Positions 15,051 to 21,704 of a stretch of DNA of 25,977 nucleotides are shown here, one piece after another. A program made the translations under genes and the position numbers. This DNA is from DAOTWP01 sp034435675 (GTDB lineage Bacteria; Chloroflexota; Anaerolineae; Aggregatilineales; Phototrophicaceae). The stretch covers positions 1 to 25,977 of the forward strand of contig DAOTWP010000040.1 of the NCBI GenBank assembly GCA_034435675.1. Reading direction: 5' to 3'. The notes below the pieces were generated by a model. The model was not told the origin of the DNA. It saw only the letters and a list, made by a program, of their open reading frames with translations, and ran no database searches. Positions within the stretch are counted from its first letter, which is position 1, and the number at the start of each line of letters is the position of its first letter.

Positions 15051-16763
15051 ATGACGACATTTCCGGGTGTAATTAGCATCATCCTCTTTCTGCCCATTGT
15101 GGCAGGTATTGTAATCCTGTTCATGAATCCCAAACAACGCGACCTGATCCGCGGCGTGGCAATTTCGGTTGCCGTAGCGCTGCTGGCGCTGTCTGCGGCG
15201 GTGTTTTTTGGCTACAACAGCCAGGTGGCTGCTGTGCAGGAGCAGCAGGCGCAGGCAGAAGAGCAGGGTGGCGAGTTCGTCGCTACGACGATGTTTGTCA
15301 ACGGCATCGCCTATGAAGAATATGCCGCGTGGCTGCCTGAACTGGGCATTGCCTATCACGTTGGCGTGGACGGTATCAGCGCGCCGATGGTGCTGCTGAC
15401 CGGGCTGGTAGCGGTGGCAGGCGTGTTGATCTCGTGGAACATTCAGGATCGTATCCGCGAGTTCATGGCGTTCTTCATGCTGCTGGTGGCAGGCGTCTAC
15501 GGCGTGTTTGTTTCGCTGGACATGTTCCTGTTGTTTTTCTTCTACGAACTGGCAATCTTCCCGATGTACCTGTTGATCGCCGGGTGGGGCTGGGTCAAGC
15601 TGCGCGAATATGCGGCGATGAAACTGACACTGTATATTCTGATTGGCTCGGTGATCGCGCTCGTCGGGGTGATCGCTATGGTGATCTTTGCCAGCGGCTA
15701 TTTTGGCAGCACGGAAGGCGCGGCAGTGCTGGAAAGCGCCAAAGCCGCCGGGCTGCTGCCGCAGGACGCTGGGGCGTTCAGCTTCAGCATTCCGCAGTTG
15801 ACGCTGGCGGCAGAAGCGGGCGCATTTGACCAGGTGGGTTACCTGGGCATTGACGGCTTGACCTTTGCGCGGCTGTGGTTCCCGCTGGTGTTCATCGGGC
15901 TGGGCGTGCTGGCAGGTCTGTTCCCGTTCCACAACTGGTCGCCGGACGGTCATGTTGCCGCACCGACGGCGGTTTCGATGATCCATGCAGGCGTGCTGAT
16001 GAAGGTTGGCGCGTATGCGGCGCTGCGCGCGGGCGTGCAGTTGATGCCCGGCGGCGCAGAAACGCATCTGCCCTGGATTGTCTTTCTGACGCTGATCAAC
16101 GTCGTCATGGGCGCGTTTATCGCCTTCCGGCAGCGTGACTTCAAATACGTCATCGGTTTCTCGTCCGTCAGTCATATGGGGCTGGTCAGCATGGGCTTTG
16201 CGACCATGAACCTGAACGGCATGACTGGCGCGGGCTTGCAGATGTTCAGTCACGGCGCAATGACGGCACTCTTCTTCGGCTGCGTCGGCATGGTGTATGA
16301 CCGGGCACATACGCGCGACATCCCCAGCCTCGGTGGGTTTATGAAGATGATGCCCTGGGTCGGCATCGCGTTCATTGTCGGCGGTTTAGCCAGTATGGGT
16401 ATGCCAGGGCTAAGCGGCTTCATCGCGGAGTTCCCGATCTTCGTCGGCATGTGGAACGCCTCGGAAAATGTGGTACTCAGTCTGGGGACATTTACGCTGA
16501 CCAACTACTATTCCGTGATTGTGATTATTGCCGCGCTCGGCATTGTCATCACGGCGGCGTATGTGCTGCGCGTTGCCGGGTCGGTCTTCTTCGGGGAGTT
16601 TGACGCCAAAAAGTTCCCCGAAGTCGGTGACATCGCCATCACGGATCGCGCCGTGCTGCTGGTGCTGGGGCTGCCACTGCTAATTCTGGGCATGTATCCA
16701 ACAATCATGGCGCCAATGGTGACGGCAGGCATGAACGCCGTTGTAGCGCTGTTCGGAGGGTGA
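15051..16763 (+). CDS. Second NuoM-like subunit (NuoM2), TM7 lysine missing
   Basis: A 570-residue antiporter-like membrane subunit of the NuoM type, clearly diverged from the copy just upstream. It keeps Glu166 in FYELAIFPMYLL, Lys318 in GVLMKVGAY and Glu460 in GMPGLSGFIAEF. The transmembrane-7 lysine expected five residues before PFHNW is Leu287 (GVLAGLFPFHNW), and transmembrane 8 has His312 in MIHAG, as in NuoL. A hydrophilic Gln/Glu-rich loop (about 62-80) and an extra loop (about 217-262) add length. Its place between nuoM and nuoN, with tight spacing, argues for a fourth antiporter-like subunit of complex I and not an Mrp antiporter. ATG 15051 has only a weak ribosome site, so coupling to nuoM is likely. 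Confidence 0.9.
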   Translation: MTTFPGVISIILFLPIVAGIVILFMNPKQRDLIRGVAISVAVALLALSAAVFFGYNSQVAAVQEQQAQAEEQGGEFVATTMFVNGIAYEEYAAWLPELGIAYHVGVDGISAPMVLLTGLVAVAGVLISWNIQDRIREFMAFFMLLVAGVYGVFVSLDMFLLFFFYELAIFPMYLLIAGWGWVKLREYAAMKLTLYILIGSVIALVGVIAMVIFASGYFGSTEGAAVLESAKAAGLLPQDAGAFSFSIPQLTLAAEAGAFDQVGYLGIDGLTFARLWFPLVFIGLGVLAGLFPFHNWSPDGHVAAPTAVSMIHAGVLMKVGAYAALRAGVQLMPGGAETHLPWIVFLTLINVVMGAFIAFRQRDFKYVIGFSSVSHMGLVSMGFATMNLNGMTGAGLQMFSHGAMTALFFGCVGMVYDRAHTRDIPSLGGFMKMMPWVGIAFIVGGLASMGMPGLSGFIAEFPIFVGMWNASENVVLSLGTFTLTNYYSVIVIIAALGIVITAAYVLRVAGSVFFGEFDAKKFPEVGDIAITDRAVLLVLGLPLLILGMYPTIMAPMVTAGMNAVVALFGG

Positions 16764-16767
16764 TAGG

Positions 16768-18288
16768 GTGATTGCCGAATTCGACTTTCTGAAAGACTTG
16801 CCGGCAGTCGTGCCGGAATTGGCGCTCACCGTACTCTCGGTGATCCTGTTGTTCATGGATGTATACCTGCGCGAGAGCCGCCGCCGGGTGCTGCCTTATG
16901 TCGCCGGGTTTGGGCTGCTGGCGATTGCGGTGCTGCCGCTGGTCTTTACCCCGCGCGAGGCGCTGCTGTGGGGCGGCATGATCCGCGATGATACGCTGGC
17001 ACAGATCTTCAAGGTGATGGTGACTATCGCCGGGGCGCTGACCTGCTTCATTGCCGCCAGTTCCAGCGATGTAGCGCGCAAGGGCGAGTTCTACCTGATT
17101 ATCGTCGTTGCCACGCTGGGCGCGTGTTTCCTGAGCAGCGCCGCCGACCTGATTATGGTCTTTGTTGCGCTGGAAACCCTGTCAATTCCGCTGTATATCC
17201 TGGCGGCATTCAACCGCAATTCGGATCGCAGCATGGAAAGCGGCATGAAGTATTTCCTGTTCGGCGCGTTTGCTTCGGCAATCATGCTGTTCGGCTTCAG
17301 CCTGCTCTACGGCTTCACCGGCGAGACGAACGTCTACGCCATTGGCAGCGCCCTGACCGACCCGGCGATCTTCGGGCAGAATGCTGCCCCGCTGTTGATC
17401 GCTATTGGGCTGGTGGTGGTCGGTTTTGGCTTCAAGATCAGCGCCGTGCCGTTCCACTTCTGGACACCGGATGTCTATGAAGGCGCGCCCACGCCGGTGA
17501 CGGCATTTGTCAGTGTGGCAAGCAAGGCGGCGAGTTTCGCGCTGCTGGCGCGCTTCTTTGTGGCGGCATTCCCGCCCACGCTCAGCGTCGATGGACAGTC
17601 CATTCAGGCATTCTGGGTCGGCTTGATTTCCGCCTCGGCAGTGCTGACGATGACGCTGGGCAACGTGGTGGCGCTGGCGCAGCGCAACATCAAGCGCCTG
17701 CTGGCATATTCGTCCATCGCGCAGGCGGGCTATACCCTGATCGGGCTGGCAGCGGTGCAGTCGCAGACGGCGCAGGGTGTCGCGTCCATCGCCTTTTACA
17801 TGTTTATGTATACGTTCACCAACATGCTGGCATTCGGCGTGATTATCCTGTTTGCCGAACGCACCGGCAGCGAACAGATCCGCGACTTTGCCGGGTTGAA
17901 CCGCCGCAGTCCGATGGTGGCGCTGGCAATGACGATTGCGCTGCTCTCGCTGGGTGGTGTGCCGCCGGCTGCCGGGTTCTTCGGCAAGTTCTTCCTGTTC
18001 AACGCGGCAGTTGAGGCGGGGTTGGCATGGTTGGCGCTGATTGGCGTCATCAATGCGATCATCAGCCTGTACTACTATCTGGTGGTCATCAAGATCATGT
18101 ACGTTGACCACAGCGAAGACGAAGAACAACCGCTGCCAGTCGCGCCGTCGCTGGCGTGGGTGTTGGGTGTGGCGTCGGTGGTGGTGCTGCTGCTGGGCAC
18201 ATTCGCCGCACCGTTGATCTTCAACTGGGGGCTGCGTGGCGCAGAAACGATCATGCAGTTCGGCAGCACGATTACCATGCTGCCCTGA
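16768..18288 (+). CDS. nuoN: NADH-quinone oxidoreductase subunit N
   Basis: A 506-residue antiporter-like subunit (ND2 homologue), the pump nearest NuoH, J and K. The path residues are present: Glu136 in ALETLSIPLY, Lys223 in GFKISAVPFHFW, Lys253 in VASKAASF, and a lysine in GFFGKFFLF. The start is GTG 16768, with GGAGGG (16755-16760) seven bases before it inside the end of nuoM2, so translation of the two is likely coupled. The length is normal. It is the last nuo gene; a 228-base gap follows before the ATP synthase genes. Confidence 0.95.
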   Translation: MIAEFDFLKDLPAVVPELALTVLSVILLFMDVYLRESRRRVLPYVAGFGLLAIAVLPLVFTPREALLWGGMIRDDTLAQIFKVMVTIAGALTCFIAASSSDVARKGEFYLIIVVATLGACFLSSAADLIMVFVALETLSIPLYILAAFNRNSDRSMESGMKYFLFGAFASAIMLFGFSLLYGFTGETNVYAIGSALTDPAIFGQNAAPLLIAIGLVVVGFGFKISAVPFHFWTPDVYEGAPTPVTAFVSVASKAASFALLARFFVAAFPPTLSVDGQSIQAFWVGLISASAVLTMTLGNVVALAQRNIKRLLAYSSIAQAGYTLIGLAAVQSQTAQGVASIAFYMFMYTFTNMLAFGVIILFAERTGSEQIRDFAGLNRRSPMVALAMTIALLSLGGVPPAAGFFGKFFLFNAAVEAGLAWLALIGVINAIISLYYYLVVIKIMYVDHSEDEEQPLPVAPSLAWVLGVASVVVLLLGTFAAPLIFNWGLRGAETIMQFGSTITMLP

Positions 18289-18312
18289 CCGAAAGCGATC
18301 ACGATGCTGTGG

Positions 18313-18347
18313 GCGGGCAGGGTGGCTGGCGGAGTCATGCTGCCCGC
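18313..18347 (+). terminator. Weak candidate terminator after nuoN
   Basis: GCGGGCAG (18313-18320) and CTGCCCGC (18340-18347) are perfect 8-base inverted repeats with a 19-base loop, 24 bases after the nuoN stop. No T tract follows, so termination may be partial or may need Rho. Some read-through into the atp genes is possible. Confidence 0.35.
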
Positions 18348-18374
18348 AGAATCTGGAACTTACGCAGTTTGGCG

Positions 18375-18513
18375 GCTGAACCAGGGGTTAATCCGCTTGT
18401 TTATGGGCACCGTTCGCTTTCAACTGCGCAGCTTCTAGAAGATTGTAAAGTGATGAATTTATTCGCAAACGCGAAATGCTTGTGATAAAATGCACTGGCG
18501 CTGAACCAGGGGT
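18375..18513 (+). repeat. 14-base direct repeat bracketing the atp promoter region
   Basis: GCTGAACCAGGGGT occurs at 18375-18388 and again at 18500-18513, 125 bases apart. The second copy supplies the ribosome site (AGGGG) of atpZ. The first copy has no gene after it. It may be a duplication scar or a repeated protein or RNA site. Confidence 0.5.
18462..18491 (+). promoter_or_regulatory. Candidate promoter for the atp operon
   Basis: TTCGCA (18462-18467), an 18-base spacer and TAAAAT (18486-18491), with TG one base before the -10. The -10 ends 25 bases before the atpZ start. TTCGC-AAAC-GCGAA (18462-18475) is a short inverted repeat over the -35. The stretch TTGTGATAAAA (18480-18490) recurs before atpE. 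Confidence 0.5.
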
Positions 18514-18516
18514 ACT

Positions 18517-18792
18517 ATGCCACAACAACCATCTGCGCGGGTGAAAAACCTGTCACTCGCGGGTGTTGCCGGTCTTGCCGGATGCGCCACCCTGATTATC
18601 GTTTTCAGTGCCCTGTTCATCGGCTTATGGCTGGATAGTCAGCTCGGACAGCGCGGACCGTGCATCTTCGGGATGTTGATTCTCAGTGTGCCGGTCAGCC
18701 TGTTTGCAATGCTGCGGATAGCACTGGGGGCGATCAACCGCATCCAACCCCAGTTGAAAAACACTTTATCGGAAGACACAGAGGAGGATTAG
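18517..18792 (+). CDS. atpZ: AtpZ/AtpI-type small ATP synthase-associated membrane protein
   Basis: A 91-residue protein with two predicted membrane helices (about 16-38 and 49-72) and an acidic, hydrophilic tail. The motif FIGLWLDSQLG between the helices matches the GxWLDxxLG turn of the ATPase_gene1 (AtpZ) family, which is usually encoded first in atp operons. Members have been proposed to help assemble the c-ring (AtpI) or carry Mg/Ca with AtpI (AtpZ); no activity can be read from this sequence. ATG 18517 follows AGGGG closely. It is followed after 41 bases by atpB. Confidence 0.75.
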   Translation: MPQQPSARVKNLSLAGVAGLAGCATLIIVFSALFIGLWLDSQLGQRGPCIFGMLILSVPVSLFAMLRIALGAINRIQPQLKNTLSEDTEED

Positions 18793-18833
18793 TCCTTGAC
18801 TGATGTGAGTAGGTTGAACGGGAGGTCCCCCAC

Positions 18834-20324
18834 ATGAGCAACCCAAGAGTGCGTGGGCTGATCGTGTTTGCGGTCATCATTTTTGTGGTGGTCGTGTTCT
18901 GTGGCATTATCCCGTTCGCGGTGATGCCCGGCAGCGGCATCGGTGTCGGTTTGCCCGTGATTGAAGTGCCCGGCGAAGTACTGATCAAGGATCTGCTGCC
19001 CGGTTTTAACTTCACCAACACGCTGGCAGGCACACTGTTTGCCAACTTTATGGTCTTGCTGTTTGTGTTCTTTGCCTGGCGCGGTTCTCAGGGCTGGCGC
19101 AAAGAAGTGCCGGGGCGTTTCCAGGCGCTGGCAGAAATTGTTGTCGAAGGCTGGCGCAGTTTTGCTCGCGGTATCGCCGGGGAAAAGCTGGACAAAGCGC
19201 CGTTCCTGCTGGCGCTGACCGGCACGATTTTTGTCTTCCTGCTGGCGGCAAACTGGATGAAGCTTTTCCCCGGTGTCGAGTCGGTGGGCAAAATCCACTG
19301 TGGACATCCCGGTCAAAGCGGGTATCCCCGTGTTGAGGGCGCTGCTGGCGGCACATATCTGTTGTTTGTCAACCAGCCGCTGTACACCGGTGAAACCGCG
19401 ACGCTGGAAAGCGAACACCACTGCGAACATTACCTCGAAGGTCTGGGCAGATTGCAGGCAGGCGAAACCCCTGAGGCGGCGGTTGCCCGCTATCAGGAAG
19501 AAATCGCCCATGTGGAAAGCGAACTGGCAGCGCTGGAAAGCCAGACCACGCTTTCTGCCGCCCAGCGTGAGGAAATTGACCACCTGCACGAAGAACTGCA
19601 CGAGCTGGAAATTGAGCTGGAGATTGCCGAAGCGCGGGTACACGCTGTCGAAAGCGTGGAAGCACTTGAACCGCGTGTAGAAGAGCTGACGCTGCTGGAA
19701 GAAGAGGGCACGCTCACTGCCGAGCAGCAGGAAGCACTGAACACGGCGCGCGAAGAACTGCGACTGGCGCGCACACAGGCATATTTCCCGTTTGCGGCAT
19801 TCGCGTTGTCCGATGCCGATCTGGAAACGCTGGACAATGGTGGGGATATCAGTATTGATCCGTATATCTTCACGATTACGCCGTTCTTCCGTGGTCCTGC
19901 CACTGACCTGAGCTTCACCATTGCGCTGGCGCTGATTTCGATGATCGGCGTGCAGGTCTACGGTGTGTATGCCCAGGGTCCGGCGTACTTCGAGAAGTTC
20001 GTCAACCTCAGTGCGCTGGGCAATCTGCGCAAGAAGCCGCTTGGCGCGATTGACTTTGTCGTTGGGTTGATCGAAATCATCTCGGAAATCGGCAAGATCG
20101 TCAGTCTGGCGTTCCGTCTTTTTGGCAACCTGTTTGCCGGCGGTGTCGTGCTGATGATTATGGCCTTCCTGGTAGCGATGCTGCTGCCGGTGATTTTTAT
20201 CGGTCTGGAAATCATCATCACCACCGTGCAGGCGCTGGTGTTTGCCGTCCTGACCCTGGTGTTCGCAGCACAGGCGATGGAAAGCCATCACGGCGACGAA
20301 CACGGCGACGAACACGCGCACTAA
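18834..20324 (+). CDS. atpB: ATP synthase F0 subunit a with a large coiled-coil insertion
   Basis: A 496-residue subunit a, about twice the usual 230-300, forming the proton half-channels beside the c-ring. The family core is intact: FANFMVLLFVFF, VPGRFQALAEIVVEGW, FLLALTGTIFVFLLAANW, PATDLSFTIALALI, and FRLFGNLFAGG with the essential Arg428 (Arg210 in E. coli). By eye, the E. coli Glu219 site is Gly437 and the His245 site is Glu459. The extra length lies between NWMKLFPG and FFRGPATDL (about residues 148-350), the loop that faces outside. It holds a Cys/His cluster (155-158 and 195-199) and a long acidic coiled coil (about 214-316). An added N-terminal hydrophobic segment (8-28) and a His-rich tail are also present. 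ATG 18834 has GGGAGG eight bases upstream. Confidence 0.93.
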   Translation: MSNPRVRGLIVFAVIIFVVVVFCGIIPFAVMPGSGIGVGLPVIEVPGEVLIKDLLPGFNFTNTLAGTLFANFMVLLFVFFAWRGSQGWRKEVPGRFQALAEIVVEGWRSFARGIAGEKLDKAPFLLALTGTIFVFLLAANWMKLFPGVESVGKIHCGHPGQSGYPRVEGAAGGTYLLFVNQPLYTGETATLESEHHCEHYLEGLGRLQAGETPEAAVARYQEEIAHVESELAALESQTTLSAAQREEIDHLHEELHELEIELEIAEARVHAVESVEALEPRVEELTLLEEEGTLTAEQQEALNTAREELRLARTQAYFPFAAFALSDADLETLDNGGDISIDPYIFTITPFFRGPATDLSFTIALALISMIGVQVYGVYAQGPAYFEKFVNLSALGNLRKKPLGAIDFVVGLIEIISEIGKIVSLAFRLFGNLFAGGVVLMIMAFLVAMLLPVIFIGLEIIITTVQALVFAVLTLVFAAQAMESHHGDEHGDEHAH

Positions 20325-20339
20325 CGCTGCGCGGCATGT

Positions 20340-20408
20340 GGCGCGGTGGCTGCCGGGTTTGGCAGTGCGCCGCCCGTCGGCAACGCATATGGGGTGTTGC
20401 AGCACCCC
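20340..20408 (+). promoter_or_regulatory. Two hairpins in the atpB-atpE gap
   Basis: The first hairpin pairs GGCGC with GCGCC and CTGCC with GGCAG (20340-20371) around a GGGTTT loop. The second is GGGGTG-TTGCAG-CACCCC (20391-20408), with a perfect 6-base stem that can extend by one G-T pair. Neither has a T tract. Such structures could mark an RNA cleavage or stabilising site that raises atpE message over atpB. Confidence 0.45.
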
Positions 20409-20421
20409 GCACTTACACAAA

Positions 20422-20432
20422 TTGTGATAAAA
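20422..20432 (+). promoter_or_regulatory. Possible internal promoter element before atpE
   Basis: TTGTGATAAAA is identical to the 11 bases over the -10 of the atpZ promoter (18480-18490) and sits at almost the same distance from the next start codon (28 against 26 bases). It can act as an extended -10. No good -35 is visible, so the call is tentative. Confidence 0.35.
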
Positions 20433-20460
20433 CCTACGCTAAAGAGAGGATGAACACATC

Positions 20461-20703
20461 ATGGTTGAAGGAAGTCTGGAAGTCGGGTTGAAGGCTGTTG
20501 GCGCGGGTCTGACGATGCTCGCCGCGTTTGGTCCGGGCATTGGCATTGGTTTGCTGGCGCAGGGTGCTATGCAGGCAATCGGGCGTAACCCCGACGCCGC
20601 CGGGACCATTCAGACGAACATGATTCTGGCAATCGTGTTCACTGAAGCGATCGCCATTTACGCGCTCGTCGTCGCCCTGATTATCCTGTTCGTGCTGCAA
20701 TAA
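20461..20703 (+). CDS. atpE: ATP synthase F0 subunit c
   Basis: An 80-residue hairpin of two membrane helices that forms the rotating ring. The polar loop GRNPDA (41-46) carries the conserved Arg-Asn-Pro that contacts F1, and the ion carrier is Glu62 in VFTEAIAIY. The residue after it is Ala, where sodium-type c subunits usually have Ser or Thr, so proton coupling is more likely. The glycine-rich first helix, PGIGIGLLAQGA, is normal. ATG 20461 follows AGAGAGGA at about ten bases. It lies 136 bases after atpB, in a gap with hairpins and a repeated promoter-like motif, and 104 bases before atpF; these wide gaps may allow separate control of c-subunit dose. Confidence 0.95.
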   Translation: MVEGSLEVGLKAVGAGLTMLAAFGPGIGIGLLAQGAMQAIGRNPDAAGTIQTNMILAIVFTEAIAIYALVVALIILFVLQ

Positions 20704-20807
20704 TTACTGCCGCGATGCCGGTGTTCAGCGTTGTCATCCGGCAGGCACGGTCCTGCGGGGGTGCTGCCACCGGCGTTCACACCGCGCGAACAGAGAGGAG
20801 CTTAGAG

Positions 20808-21677
20808 ATGAAACAACAGTCTTTACTGAGACGACTGCTGCTGCTGGTTATGCTGCTGGCGCTGCTGCTGGCAGCGGTTGCCCCGGCGTTTGCGCAGGAA
20901 GGTGAGGGCGAAGCTGCCGCAGAAGGTGAAGCGCCTGCTGCCGAGGTCGCTGCTGAAGAAGGCGGCGAAAGCCCGCTGGATGCCCTGGGCATCAACATGG
21001 GTTTCCTGCTTGCCCAGATTATCAACTTCGGCTTGATCTTCGCGCTGCTGCTCTTTGGGCTGTGGCGCCCGGCGGTTAACCGCCTGGATGCCCGTGCCGA
21101 GAAAATTCGCAAAGGGATGGAAGACGCTGCGATTGCCGCGAATGCGCGCCGTGATGCCGAGGCAGATGCAGAAAAGCTAAAAGCCGCCGCGCAGGCAGAT
21201 ATCAACCGGATGGTCGAAGAAGCGCGCAGTCGTGGTGAACAGATTGCGAAGGAAATCGAAACCGCCGCGCGTGCCGATGCGGACAAAATCCGCAGCGATG
21301 CCCGCATCTCTGCCGAAGTGGAGCGCAATGCACAGCTTGCCGACCTGCGCGGTCAGGTAGCGGCGATTTCGGTGGCGGTGGCGCAGCGTTTGATCGGCGA
21401 ATCGATGGATCAGAAACGCCAGGAAGCGCTGATCAACGACTTCTTCGCCAAAGTCCCTGCCGAAGCGCGCAGCATGAGCGGCGCAATCACGGTCATCAGC
21501 GCGATGCCGCTGACCGATGGTGAGCAGGCGACGGTCAAGCGCGAAGTGGGCAGCAGCGAGATCACATTCACGGTTGATCCGAACATCCTCGGCGGGCTGA
21601 TTATCCGCGCGGGCGACCGCGTGGTGGACGGCAGCGTGCGCAGCGGCCTGAGTGGTCTGGCGGCACGCCTGAGCTAA
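20808..21677 (+). CDS. atpF: ATP synthase stator subunit b fused to a delta C-terminal domain
   Basis: A 289-residue protein. Residues 1-30 resemble a signal peptide (basic start, poly-Leu core, APAFAQ end). Residues 31-58 are almost only Glu, Ala, Gly and Pro and would lie outside. Residues 64-86 form the membrane helix, followed by WRPAVNRLDARAEKI, which is typical of subunit b, and then a long charged coiled coil to about 195. Residues 222-289 (ITVISAMPLTD, EITFTVDPNILGGLIIRAGD, RVVDGSVRSGL) match the C-terminal domain of subunit delta, while the delta N-terminal helical domain is missing. An in-frame ATG at 20715 has no family support. ATG 20808 has GAGGAG seven bases upstream and opens the signal-like segment. 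A terminator follows, so no F1 genes are in this operon. Confidence 0.9.
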   Translation: MKQQSLLRRLLLLVMLLALLLAAVAPAFAQEGEGEAAAEGEAPAAEVAAEEGGESPLDALGINMGFLLAQIINFGLIFALLLFGLWRPAVNRLDARAEKIRKGMEDAAIAANARRDAEADAEKLKAAAQADINRMVEEARSRGEQIAKEIETAARADADKIRSDARISAEVERNAQLADLRGQVAAISVAVAQRLIGESMDQKRQEALINDFFAKVPAEARSMSGAITVISAMPLTDGEQATVKREVGSSEITFTVDPNILGGLIIRAGDRVVDGSVRSGLSGLAARLS

Positions 21678-21704
21678 CCCCGCTGGGAAGTAATTGCAGA
21701 ACAC

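Noticed and set aside
14883..16310. A 475-codon antisense frame over the end of nuoM and much of nuoM2
   Set aside because: His/Gln/Arg-rich shadow of two membrane protein genes, spanning their junction, with no start signal or domain.
15051..16763. NuoM2 as an Mrp-type or hydrogenase antiporter subunit
   Set aside because: It sits between nuoM and nuoN in one transcription unit and no other Mrp or hydrogenase genes are near; the FYEL, MKVGAY and GFIAEF blocks read as NuoM-like.
19275..19883. AtpB insertion as a frameshift or a separate gene
   Set aside because: The frame is open throughout with consistent codon use, and the conserved AtpB blocks before and after it are in the same frame.
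18789..20420. A 543-codon antisense frame over atpB
   Set aside because: Same shadow effect: its product is low-complexity and the + strand encodes an intact AtpB core on both sides of the insertion.
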